This document shows, one piece after another, positions 1 to 5,989 of a stretch of DNA of 42,906 nucleotides (within the stretch, counting starts at the first letter, position 1; every line of letters starts with the position of its first letter). The stretch is from the NCBI GenBank assembly GCA_018333635.1, contig JAGXTL010000002.1:1-42906 (forward strand), written 5' to 3'. This stretch comes from Dethiobacter sp. (GTDB taxonomy: Bacteria; Bacillota; Dethiobacteria; Dethiobacterales; Dethiobacteraceae). The notes below the pieces were generated by a model. That model saw only the letters and a list, made by a program, of their open reading frames with translations, searched no databases and was not told where the DNA came from. Position numbers and translations under genes: made by a program.

Positions 1-101
1 CGCTTTGAAGTGGTACGATACAAGTAGTACTCATTGCCGACCTTCTTTACGGATGTCCCTTTTTCCTTAAATGCGTTCACCCAATCCGGATAATTTGACA
101 T
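1..101 (-). CDS. Transposase, N-terminal fragment cut by window edge
   Basis: This is the first 33 codons of a minus-strand gene whose remainder lies left of the window. The ATG at 101-99 follows a strong GGAGGG ribosome binding site at 107-113. The translation starts MSNYPDWVNAFKEKGTSVKK and continues with VGNEYYLYRTTSKR. From memory, this pattern (a short hydrophilic start, then KKxGxxYYLYxxTSK) is typical of the N-terminus of clostridial IS4/IS1634-group transposases. No terminal inverted repeat can be confirmed because only the 5' end is visible. A second transposase fragment lies near 1.4-1.75 kb, so the hydrolase gene between them is bracketed by insertion-sequence material. The family call rests on recognition of the N-terminal pattern only. 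Confidence 0.6.
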   Translation of the reverse strand, partial: MSNYPDWVNAFKEKGTSVKKVGNEYYLYRTTSK

Positions 102-120
102 ACGAGCCCTCCTTAAATAT

Positions 121-136
121 GTATAATATATTATAC
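121..136. promoter_or_regulatory. Perfect 16-bp palindrome with TATAAT on both strands
   Basis: GTATAATATATTATAC reads the same on both strands and carries a TATAAT hexamer in each direction. It lies 20-35 bp upstream of the transposase start, so the minus-strand TATAAT is a plausible -10 element and the symmetry a possible operator. No clear -35 element is seen. Confidence 0.4.
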
Positions 137-161
137 TATACATTTAAGGAAAAAACGATAA

Positions 162-186
162 GGAATTGCATTCATTTTGCAATTCC
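162..186. repeat. Hairpin with perfect 9-bp stem
   Basis: GGAATTGCA at 162-170 pairs exactly with TGCAATTCC at 178-186 across a 7-nt loop. It sits upstream of the transposase gene and could be a regulatory stem or part of an insertion-sequence end. It lacks a U-tract on the plus strand. Confidence 0.5.
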
Positions 187-360
187 CTATACATAGTTTT
201 ACTTGATATCGTTGGCTTTTCAGTTTTTTAATTTTCTTTTATGCGATTGCCCGTACCCTTAGAAGGTTATGGGATAAAAGTCTTGGGAAGTCATGAACGA
301 ACTTTACAAGATGTTCTCCGAGTGGTTTTGTTTGTTTGAATTTAACAAGTGTAAATAATG

Positions 361-422
361 TCAGGCATATTTTTTAACGGACGCTGTTCTTTTGCAATAA
401 TCTTCCTAATCATTATGCCTGA
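361..422. repeat. Spaced inverted repeat upstream of hydrolase gene
   Basis: TCAGGCATA at 361-369 is the exact reverse complement of TATGCCTGA at 414-422. The arms are 44 bp apart and the right arm ends 26 bp before the hydrolase start. It could be a paired operator or a relic of an insertion. Confidence 0.4.
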
Positions 423-448
423 TAACTGAAATGTAGGTTGTGACAATA

Positions 449-1411
449 ATGGAAACGATAAAAAATTTGATAATTATCTGGGGGGATAAATCAGGCCGTT
501 TTCCTTTTTCCAATTCAGTCTTTATTGCGGATAAAGTAAAAACGGTAATTGATACTGGTGCTGGTCAGGACAATTTGGAGCAATTAAGTAAAGAGGTGGG
601 CTTGGTTATCAATTCCCATTACCACCTTGATCATATAAGATACAACCACCTTTTTTTAAAAGCAGAGATAATGGTTCACCAGAGAGATATTCATGCTTTA
701 GCAAGCTTAACCGGTTTCGCTAAAAAATATGGCGCTAAACTTGTTTTAGGTTCTGATTGGGTTGAAAATTGGGAAAGGGGAATTGCTAGTCAAAGGAACA
801 TCCATCCTGAACAGGGTTTTGTTTATGAGCCCGATTTTTATAAGCCTATTGGAAAAGTAGATGGCATCTATTCCAACGAAGAGCAATTTTCATTCGGATA
901 TACAAAGATGGATGTTATCCACACACCAGGTCATTCAGAAGGTCATTGCTGTTTTTTCTTTCCTAAACAAGGGTTGTGCTTTGCTACAGACTATAATATT
1001 GGGAGTGAATTTGGTCCTTGGTATGGAGGGGATGACAGCGACATTGATGAATTACTCTCTTCTGCTCAAAAGTTGGTTGATTTAGATGCAAAATATTATG
1101 TGAACTCTCATGATCAAAAATTTTTCACAAAGGATGAGTTTCAAAAAGGATTGAGAGGCTTTTTAGACTGGATTGACGCTAGAGAAGAAAAAATAACAAA
1201 TTTACTGGATAACGGATATAGTTTTATCGATTTATGTAACGAAGGCATTTTTTATAAGAAAAAATATTTAGTATTGGATTGGGTTCTGATATGGGAAGTC
1301 ACAATGTTAATTAAACATCTGCAGAGGCTAAAAAAAAGCGAATTGATACCAAAAAACCTAGCAACCGCTATGGCGGCGAACATGTCTCCTTTCCCGTCAC
1401 CCGGCAGATAA
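449..1411 (+). CDS. Metallo-beta-lactamase-fold hydrolase with altered C-terminus
   Basis: This is a probable zinc-dependent hydrolase of the metallo-beta-lactamase superfamily; the substrate is unknown. The HxHxDH signature is present as SHYHLDH near residue 57. Later ligands are visible in HTPGHSEGH, in ATDYNIG and in the C-terminal VNSHDQ. No signal peptide is seen, so it is probably cytoplasmic. I chose the ATG at 449 because AGG at 435-437 gives normal spacing, whereas the GTG at 440 is too close. The gene is AT-rich with AAA/TTT-heavy codon use, unlike the chromosome to the right. Its last 16 residues (ending SPFPSPGR) come from abruptly GC-rich sequence whose other strand runs into the transposase remnant. 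The native C-terminus was therefore probably lost at an insertion junction. The protein may still be functional because the zinc ligands precede the junction. Confidence 0.8.
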   Translation: METIKNLIIIWGDKSGRFPFSNSVFIADKVKTVIDTGAGQDNLEQLSKEVGLVINSHYHLDHIRYNHLFLKAEIMVHQRDIHALASLTGFAKKYGAKLVLGSDWVENWERGIASQRNIHPEQGFVYEPDFYKPIGKVDGIYSNEEQFSFGYTKMDVIHTPGHSEGHCCFFFPKQGLCFATDYNIGSEFGPWYGGDDSDIDELLSSAQKLVDLDAKYYVNSHDQKFFTKDEFQKGLRGFLDWIDAREEKITNLLDNGYSFIDLCNEGIFYKKKYLVLDWVLIWEVTMLIKHLQRLKKSELIPKNLATAMAANMSPFPSPGR

Positions 1412-1749
1412 GAGAGAGTTGAACTTAAACGCTTCATTACAGGCCCGGTTGCTTAAAAAGCGATGCAACCCAAGTTCATGGTAGATTTTTAAGATCGCGG
1501 CATGGCAGAAGTTTTTCCAGTTGTCCGCCCCTTGTTAACCTGTTCATCCATGTTAATGGTCAGCGTCAGCTTCTTTGTGGCTTCCTCTTCCGTCATCTTG
1601 CGGGCAACATCTTTGAAATGAGCGATGTGGCCGTCATACTCTTTTTCCAACACATCTAAGTAGCCCAGGGATTTAACAGTACGACCGGTAGAAAATTTGT
1701 TTTTGGGTTTCTGTATTTCTGGGCAATTGCAAGGGATTCTGGGTTTTCA
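1397..1749 (-). pseudogene. Frameshifted IS1634-like transposase remnant
   Basis: Two minus-strand reading frames join into one N-terminal transposase region. The upstream frame reads RTVKSLGYLDVLEKEYDGH then IAHFKDVARKMTEEEATKK down to about 1530. A frame change there leads into DNWKNFCHAAILKIYHELGL and HRFLSNRACNEAFKFNS, ending at a TGA at 1397-1399. In intact IS1634-type transposases these segments are contiguous near the N-terminus. The start codon and the whole catalytic region are missing, so this is a decayed fragment. Its 3' end overlaps the hydrolase stop codon antisense by 15 bp. I see no terminal inverted repeats or target duplication. The remainder of the gene-poor stretch up to 1830 shows nothing else recognisable. 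Confidence 0.75.
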
Positions 1750-1831
1750 TTTTAGTTAAGCTGTCAAACTAACGAGGGGTAGATGCATCTATTTTTTCTT
1801 TATATTGTGGTGTTCTTTAAAATAAATATCT

Positions 1832-1860
1832 TTGCCAAACAAAAAATGCTGTGCTATACT
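1832..1860 (+). promoter_or_regulatory. Sigma-A-type promoter for sbtA-sbtB
   Basis: TTGCCA at 1832-1837 is followed by a 17-bp spacer and TATACT at 1855-1860, with TGC just before the -10 as an extended element. The leader then carries a small hairpin (TTTCAG-AGG-CTGAAA, 1872-1886) before the ribosome binding site at 1920-1927. Confidence 0.65.
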
Positions 1861-1935
1861 ATCACTATCAATTTCAGAGGCTGAAAACCTTCACTGTGCA
1901 AAAGCTTATCACATAATCTGGAGGTGACTGCGGCT

Positions 1936-2925
1936 TTGACTGCGGAAGTGATTTTACAAAGCTTTTTTTCGCCCCCCACACTCTTCTTTGCACTGGGGAT
2001 TATGGCTGCAGTAATCAAATCAGATTTAAGAGTACCTGATGAGGCCGGCGCAACGATGGGTCTCTTTCTATTGACTGCCATCGGTATCAGGGCAGGTGTT
2101 GCCGTAAATGAAACCGGCATTGATCTCCAAGTGGCAATCGGAGCAATAGCGGCCACCTTAATTGGTTGCCTGCTCGCTTTGGCAGGCTACACCATGCTTA
2201 CCCGCTTATTTTCCATAGACCCTGCCAATGCCGGCTCGATAGCCGGCCACTTTGGTGCTGTCAGCAGTATGACGCTAATCCTGTCGATCACTTTCCTAGA
2301 CCAAATTAAAGTAACATACGAACCTTTTGTAGCCGCGCTTTACCCATTCATGGACACGGCCGCACTGGTAACAGCTATTCTCCTGGCTCGGCGCAGCCTT
2401 AGCAGCAAGAAGGACGGCAATGGCCCGAGCACCAAAGAATTGTTAATCGAAGGCCTCACCGCCAGAACGACTGTTCTGCTGATAGGCGGCTTGGTGATTG
2501 GCTTTATTACCGGCCCCCAAGGCATGGCAAGGGCTTTGCCCTTATTTGACACGCTTTTCTTTGGGGTAGCCTCTTTTTTCATGCTGGATATTGGCTTGGT
2601 AGCTGGCGCGCGCCTGGCGGAACTCAAAAAGGTGAATAAATTCGTCCTTGGCTACGCCTTGCTGATGCCGGTCATTCATGTATTAGTTGCGGCGACGATC
2701 GCTACATTAATCGGCTTGAGCCCGGGCGGGGTAACAATTTTCGCTATCGGCTTAGCAGGAGGGGCTTCTTTTATTTCCGCCCCCATCGTAATGCGTACTG
2801 CCCTGCCCCAAGCTAACCCATCCCTCTCACTTGCCCTGGCGTTAGTCGTTGCACTTCCCGTTAACGTCATCGTCGGCATTCCCCTGGCTTATCATACGGC
2901 AGTTTTTTTAGCAGGCGCTCTTTAA
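1936..2925 (+). CDS. sbtA: SbtA-family sodium-dependent bicarbonate permease
   Basis: This is an integral membrane protein of the SbtA/DUF897 family, which in cyanobacteria imports bicarbonate with sodium. About ten hydrophobic helices span its 330 residues. Family-like segments are FALGIMAAVIKSDLRVPD near the N-terminus, GSIAGHFGAVSSMTL in the first half and GGASFISAPIVMR near the C-terminus, consistent with two inverted repeats. I chose the TTG at 1936 because GGAGGTGA at 1920-1927 gives an 8-nt spacing; the earlier GTG at 1924 overlaps the Shine-Dalgarno sequence. The next gene, 45 bp downstream, encodes an SbtB-type PII protein. This pairing strongly supports regulated SbtA rather than an unrelated permease. 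A strong promoter precedes it. The substrate is inferred from the family, not shown. Confidence 0.85.
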   Translation: MTAEVILQSFFSPPTLFFALGIMAAVIKSDLRVPDEAGATMGLFLLTAIGIRAGVAVNETGIDLQVAIGAIAATLIGCLLALAGYTMLTRLFSIDPANAGSIAGHFGAVSSMTLILSITFLDQIKVTYEPFVAALYPFMDTAALVTAILLARRSLSSKKDGNGPSTKELLIEGLTARTTVLLIGGLVIGFITGPQGMARALPLFDTLFFGVASFFMLDIGLVAGARLAELKKVNKFVLGYALLMPVIHVLVAATIATLIGLSPGGVTIFAIGLAGGASFISAPIVMRTALPQANPSLSLALALVVALPVNVIVGIPLAYHTAVFLAGAL

Positions 2926-2970
2926 CCGCCTGATGGCGGAATAAAAATACGACTGGCGGTGAGTTAAATC

Positions 2971-3288
2971 TTGTTGGCAGAGGCCAAAAAAGTAGTTATT
3001 ATCACAGAAGCAGTAATAGAAGAAAAGGTTATCCAGCTGCTTAACACACATGAAGTTAAAGGCTACACAGTCTACAGAAGCCTTACGGGAAAAGGCGAGC
3101 GCGGGCTTCGTTCAGGCTTGGGAGGGCTTTTGAATTTTAGTGAGAATGTCTGTATAGAGATAATTGTCAGCGACGAGCTTAAAGCTCTCGCCATTATGGA
3201 AGCCGTTTACCACAAATTTCTTGCAGACAAATTCGCCGGCATTGCTTACCTAGAAGACATTCGCGTCATTAGACCAGAAAAATTTTGA
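2971..3288 (+). CDS. sbtB: SbtB-like PII family signalling protein
   Basis: This 105-residue PII-like protein probably binds nucleotides and gates the SbtA permease encoded just upstream. The ferredoxin-like pattern starts KKVVIITEAVIEEKVIQLL, and the T-loop base carries the GKGERGLRSGLGG stretch typical of SbtB rather than GlnB. The C-terminal strand ends EDIRVIRPEKF. Cyanobacterial SbtB often carries a short cysteine-containing redox loop at the C-terminus. That loop is absent here, so the thiol-controlled nucleotide hydrolysis described for such proteins is not expected. The start is TTG at 2971 after GGCGGTGAG. A hairpin terminator follows about 50 bp downstream, so sbtA-sbtB is a two-gene operon. 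Confidence 0.8.
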   Translation: MLAEAKKVVIITEAVIEEKVIQLLNTHEVKGYTVYRSLTGKGERGLRSGLGGLLNFSENVCIEIIVSDELKALAIMEAVYHKFLADKFAGIAYLEDIRVIRPEKF

Positions 3289-3336
3289 GCGAAAAATCTT
3301 ATATTTTCACAGAACTCTAAATCAAATTGTTTCTAA

Positions 3337-3372
3337 AAACGGCTTTCAGGTTGCGGTGCCTGAAAGCCGTTT
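3337..3372 (+). terminator. Terminator after sbtB
   Basis: A perfect 14-bp stem (AAACGGCTTTCAGG at 3337-3350, CCTGAAAGCCGTTT at 3359-3372) encloses an 8-nt loop. The following U-tract is weak (TTTCC), but position and stem strength support termination of sbtAB. Confidence 0.7.
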
Positions 3373-3391
3373 CCTATAATCTTGTTTATTA

Positions 3392-3421
3392 TTCACCGCC
3401 AATCACTATCTGCCATATACT
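3392..3421 (+). promoter_or_regulatory. Possible promoter for LysM gene
   Basis: TTCACC at 3392-3397 and TATACT at 3416-3421 are separated by 18 bp, 26 bp before the start codon. A sporulation sigma factor could be used instead; no clear sigma-E or sigma-K match was found. Confidence 0.35.
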
Positions 3422-3447
3422 AATTAAAAAACGGAGGTGATAAAGCA

Positions 3448-4056
3448 ATGTCGCCACTGCGCAAAACAGGGATAACAGCTTACCGAAAAGCGGCAAAACT
3501 GGCGAGTACAGAAATAATACCCGAGCCGCCCAAAACATGCGATGGTTATCTTTATAAAGTCAAAGAAGAAGACTCATTGTATAAGATTGCCAAGAAATTT
3601 AAGTGCAGCATGCAGAGAATCTTGCGCGCTAATCCTCAGTTATCCAGCCGCTCGGGCACTATTTTCGTCCGTCAGCTTATCTGTATTCCGGATTTTGATA
3701 TATTGCCCTCTACGCTGCTATTGACCTTAGGCCCTCAGGTACTGTCCGTGGAGCTTCTCGATGCCACAGGCACGCCACTGCAAGTATTGAACGGATTTAC
3801 CATACTAGCGCCGAGAACTTTTATCCGTGTCGTATTTTCCGAACCGGTCAGTCTAGTCTACTTTTTCTTCGCTGCCAGAGGAAAAATGATTTTTAGGCCC
3901 TCTTTTTTAATTGGAATAGAGACTCTTGCCCCGCCGCAACGCTCCGTTAGGTTCATTTGGGATGTGCCTGTTAGCACGAGAGGTTCCTTATATATTGTCG
4001 GCTGCAATCAAAGAATATGCGGTCCCGCTGAGGAAATACTGGTATGCCGCATCTGA
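3448..4056 (+). CDS. LysM-domain protein, possible spore-surface protein
   Basis: This 202-residue protein has one LysM peptidoglycan-binding domain at about residues 34-79: YKVKEEDSLYKIAKKFKCS, then a second half with ILRANPQLSS and RQLICIPDF. The C-terminal 120 residues form a beta-rich domain I do not recognise. It includes LLTLGPQVLSVELLDATGT and ends in cysteine-containing strands (VGCNQRICGP, LVCRI). There is no signal peptide, since the N-terminus MSPLRKTGITAYRK is basic and hydrophilic. In spore formers, LysM proteins without export signals are often made in the mother cell and deposited on the coat or cortex, as with SafA-like proteins, so that role is inferred. The start is supported by GGAGGTGATAAAGCA directly before the ATG. 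It stands alone between a terminator and the next promoter. Confidence 0.75.
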   Translation: MSPLRKTGITAYRKAAKLASTEIIPEPPKTCDGYLYKVKEEDSLYKIAKKFKCSMQRILRANPQLSSRSGTIFVRQLICIPDFDILPSTLLLTLGPQVLSVELLDATGTPLQVLNGFTILAPRTFIRVVFSEPVSLVYFFFAARGKMIFRPSFLIGIETLAPPQRSVRFIWDVPVSTRGSLYIVGCNQRICGPAEEILVCRI

Positions 4057-4137
4057 GCTGACAGTGCCTTTAATTTCTTTCTGTAGCAATATTTTTTTGT
4101 ATTGCTATTATCCTCCGAGCAAATTTTTCAGATGCAA

Positions 4138-4166
4138 TTTTAGTGAAGAACGGGATATGCTATAAT
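4138..4166 (+). promoter_or_regulatory. Possible extended -10 promoter for 4202 gene
   Basis: TGCTATAAT (TATAAT at 4161-4166 with a TGC extension) lies 35 bp before the TTG start. The -35 position (TTTAGT, 4138-4143) is a poor match, so activity would rely on the extended -10. Confidence 0.4.
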
Positions 4167-4201
4167 TGCCTTATAAACGAACATGCTTGGAGGTGATAAG
4201 T

Positions 4202-4714
4202 TTGCGCAAGAAAAAAAACAGGGTTTTGCCTGTTATCATTGTTTTTTTGTTGACCATTCTTTCTCTGGGAGCAGGATGTGCTGAGGGAAATCAGGCCCGC
4301 CTCGACGAACTGCAGCAGGAAGTTACCAGCCTGCGTACTGAAAAAGAAACACTTCAAGGTCAGATAACCGCTTTGGAAACGGAGGCGGCAGAACTCCGCC
4401 AGGGGCAAGAAATCAAAAGAATACCTAAAGATGGCTGGGAACAATATTTCCCCGAGGGCGCGGAGAGCACATTGAAGGGCGAAAGTACAGCTAGAGTCCG
4501 TGAGTTGCTTGGTGAGCCGCCGTTTCTGATTCGCAGCATTGCTGTCAATCCCGAGTTTAGCAGGGAGATTTGGATTTTCACCCCGTTTGATCAGGATCCC
4601 ACCGGATTGTATCTCTTCTTCAAGGGCGGGAAGCTTGACTCTGCCGAATTAAACGAGTTTAACGGCTTGCCAGGCTCAGACCTGCTCAACAGACCAGGTT
4701 TTTGGACACAATAA
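4202..4714 (+). CDS. Coiled-coil envelope protein, putative lipoprotein
   Basis: This 170-residue protein is not assigned to a named family. The N-terminus MRKKKNRVLPVIIVFLLTIL is a clear signal sequence. It is followed by SLGAGCAEGN, where the Cys could be a lipobox cysteine, although Gly at position -3 is atypical. Residues 27-65 are a heptad-rich coiled coil (LDELQQEVTSLRTEKETLQ). The C-terminal 90 residues are globular and include ARVRELLGEPPFLIRS and REIWIFTPFDQDPTGLYLFF. This resembles the small SmpA/BamE-like folds that follow such coiled coils, but that is only an impression. The TTG at 4202 follows GGAGGTGATAAG with ideal spacing; earlier in-frame starts lie upstream of or within the promoter. 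A good terminator follows. Confidence 0.65.
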   Translation: MRKKKNRVLPVIIVFLLTILSLGAGCAEGNQARLDELQQEVTSLRTEKETLQGQITALETEAAELRQGQEIKRIPKDGWEQYFPEGAESTLKGESTARVRELLGEPPFLIRSIAVNPEFSREIWIFTPFDQDPTGLYLFFKGGKLDSAELNEFNGLPGSDLLNRPGFWTQ

Positions 4715-4745
4715 TATATGGGCAGTAATCCTCATCTGCAATCTG

Positions 4746-4775
4746 ACTCAGGCAGACCAGCCTGAGTATTTTTTT
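4746..4775 (+). terminator. Intrinsic terminator
   Basis: ACTCAGGC (4746-4753) pairs with GCCTGAGT (4760-4767) across a 6-nt loop and is followed by TATTTTTTT. It ends the forward gene at 4202-4714. The stem also lies just beyond the convergent spmB stop codon and may slow transcription from that side. Confidence 0.85.
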
Positions 4776-4799
4776 ATTGCGGCGCAGGCAGATGTTCTC

Positions 4800-5336
4800 C
4801 TAGCCAAAAACAATTCTGCAAACTGTGATGGCGGCAACAAACCCGACCAGATCAGCCAATAACCCTACTGGCAGCACATGCCTTGTGCGGCGGATGCCAA
4901 CGGAACCAAAGTACAAAGTCAAAATGAAAAGAGTGGTATCGGTGCTGCCCTGCATGGTGGAAGCCACCCGACCGACAAATGAATCCGGACCGCTGTTCGT
5001 TAATATTTCTGTAGTGATGGCAAGAGCGCCGCTGCCTGATAAAGGACGCATGATGGCAAGCGGCACCACTTCATCCGGGATATTAAAACTTACTAAGAAC
5101 GGCGTTAACAAACCGATAAACAAGTCCAGGGCACCGGAGGAACGCAGCAAGCCGATGGCTACCAACATTGCCACAAGGAAAGGGATTAACTTTACCGAAG
5201 TACTGAATCCTTCTTCAGCCCCTTCCACAAATGCATCAAAAACATCAACCCTTTTCAACATGGCATAAACGAGAATCACAAAGATAAAGCTGGGAATAAT
5301 CCAAGCCGCCACGCTGTCAGTGATTATCTGGAGCAT
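4800..5336 (-). CDS. spmB: Spore maturation protein SpmB
   Basis: SpmB is a small integral membrane protein that acts with SpmA in dehydration of the spore core in Bacillus. The 178-residue sequence fits the family length. It has several hydrophobic segments of the nucleoside-recognition (gate) type, with conserved stretches SGALDLFIGLLTPFL, AIMRPLSGSGALA and GSTDTTLFILTLYFGSVGI. The gene overlaps the end of spmA by 13 bp, and its ribosome binding site (GGGGGAGAAGCAA) lies inside spmA. This points to translational coupling in the operon dacB-spmA-spmB, the same order as in Bacillus subtilis. Expression in the mother cell under sigma-E is known for B. subtilis and is only inferred here. Confidence 0.93.
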   Translation of the reverse strand: MLQIITDSVAAWIIPSFIFVILVYAMLKRVDVFDAFVEGAEEGFSTSVKLIPFLVAMLVAIGLLRSSGALDLFIGLLTPFLVSFNIPDEVVPLAIMRPLSGSGALAITTEILTNSGPDSFVGRVASTMQGSTDTTLFILTLYFGSVGIRRTRHVLPVGLLADLVGFVAAITVCRIVFG

Positions 5337-5938
5337 TTGCTTCTCCCCCTTTGTCGACGACTGCGGTAAAAATGGCGAAAAATCCTATCAAAAAATATCG
5401 CTACCAACGTTGAGCAGGTGGTGGCAACCAAAACTGTACCCACAATCTCCGTAGGATTTATGGAGCCTGTAGCCGCCCGCAGAGCTACCACAGTAGTGGG
5501 AATCAGTGTCAAACTTGAAGTGTTTACCGCCAGAAAAGTGCACATTTCATCGCTTGCCGTCTCCTTATCATCATTAAGCTCCTGCAACTCTTTCATCGCC
5601 TTCAAGCCGAAGGGTGTGGCAGCACTGCCCATACCAAGCAGGTTAGCGCTCATATTCATTAAAATGGCATGCATTGCCGGATGTTCCTTAGGAATACGGG
5701 GATAGAGAAAAGTAGCTAGTGGTCGCAGAGCCCGGACAATCCAATGAATCAAGCCGCTCTTTTCGATCAGCCTCATCATCCCTAGCCAAAAAGTCATTAT
5801 ACTAATCAATGAGAAAGCCACCGTTACCGCTTTTTCCGCAGATGAAAAAACTGCCTCAGTCACAGTTTCCATACGTCCAGTAACGGCAGCAGCCAACAAA
5901 GCGATAAACATCATCCCAAACCAAATTGAATTAACCAA
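5324..5938 (-). CDS. spmA: Spore maturation protein SpmA
   Basis: SpmA is the partner of SpmB, a membrane protein needed for full dehydration and heat resistance of spores in Bacillus. The 204 residues include the gate-type motif FSLISIMTFWLGMMRLIEKS. They also include the family signature MNMSANLLGMGSAATPFGL, followed by KAMKELQELN. Four or five membrane segments are visible. The start is TTG at 5938 preceded by GGCGGTGG; an ATG further in (FGMMF) lacks a ribosome binding site. It lies 51 bp after dacB and overlaps spmB, so all three are probably co-transcribed. The C-terminus is unusually basic (YRSRRQRGRSK), which would place it in the cytoplasm. Confidence 0.92.
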   Translation of the reverse strand: MVNSIWFGMMFIALLAAAVTGRMETVTEAVFSSAEKAVTVAFSLISIMTFWLGMMRLIEKSGLIHWIVRALRPLATFLYPRIPKEHPAMHAILMNMSANLLGMGSAATPFGLKAMKELQELNDDKETASDEMCTFLAVNTSSLTLIPTTVVALRAATGSINPTEIVGTVLVATTCSTLVAIFFDRIFRHFYRSRRQRGRSKCSR

Positions 5939-5989
5939 AACAAGCCACCGCCCTGGACAAAATTACCTATGTAACAGTACCGCGACAAA

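Larger units (their letters stand above)
102..448. other. Gene-free AT-rich stretch between transposase and hydrolase
   Basis: No credible reading frame is seen here. The stretch holds the transposase ribosome binding site, a perfect palindrome at 121-136, a hairpin at 162-186 and a widely spaced inverted repeat at 361-369/414-422. All three are listed separately. Confidence 0.6.

Noticed and set aside
4825-5268. Forward 147-codon frame
   Set aside because: It is antisense to spmB, has no ribosome binding site and its translation is low-complexity Pro/Ser/Lys typical of shadow frames.
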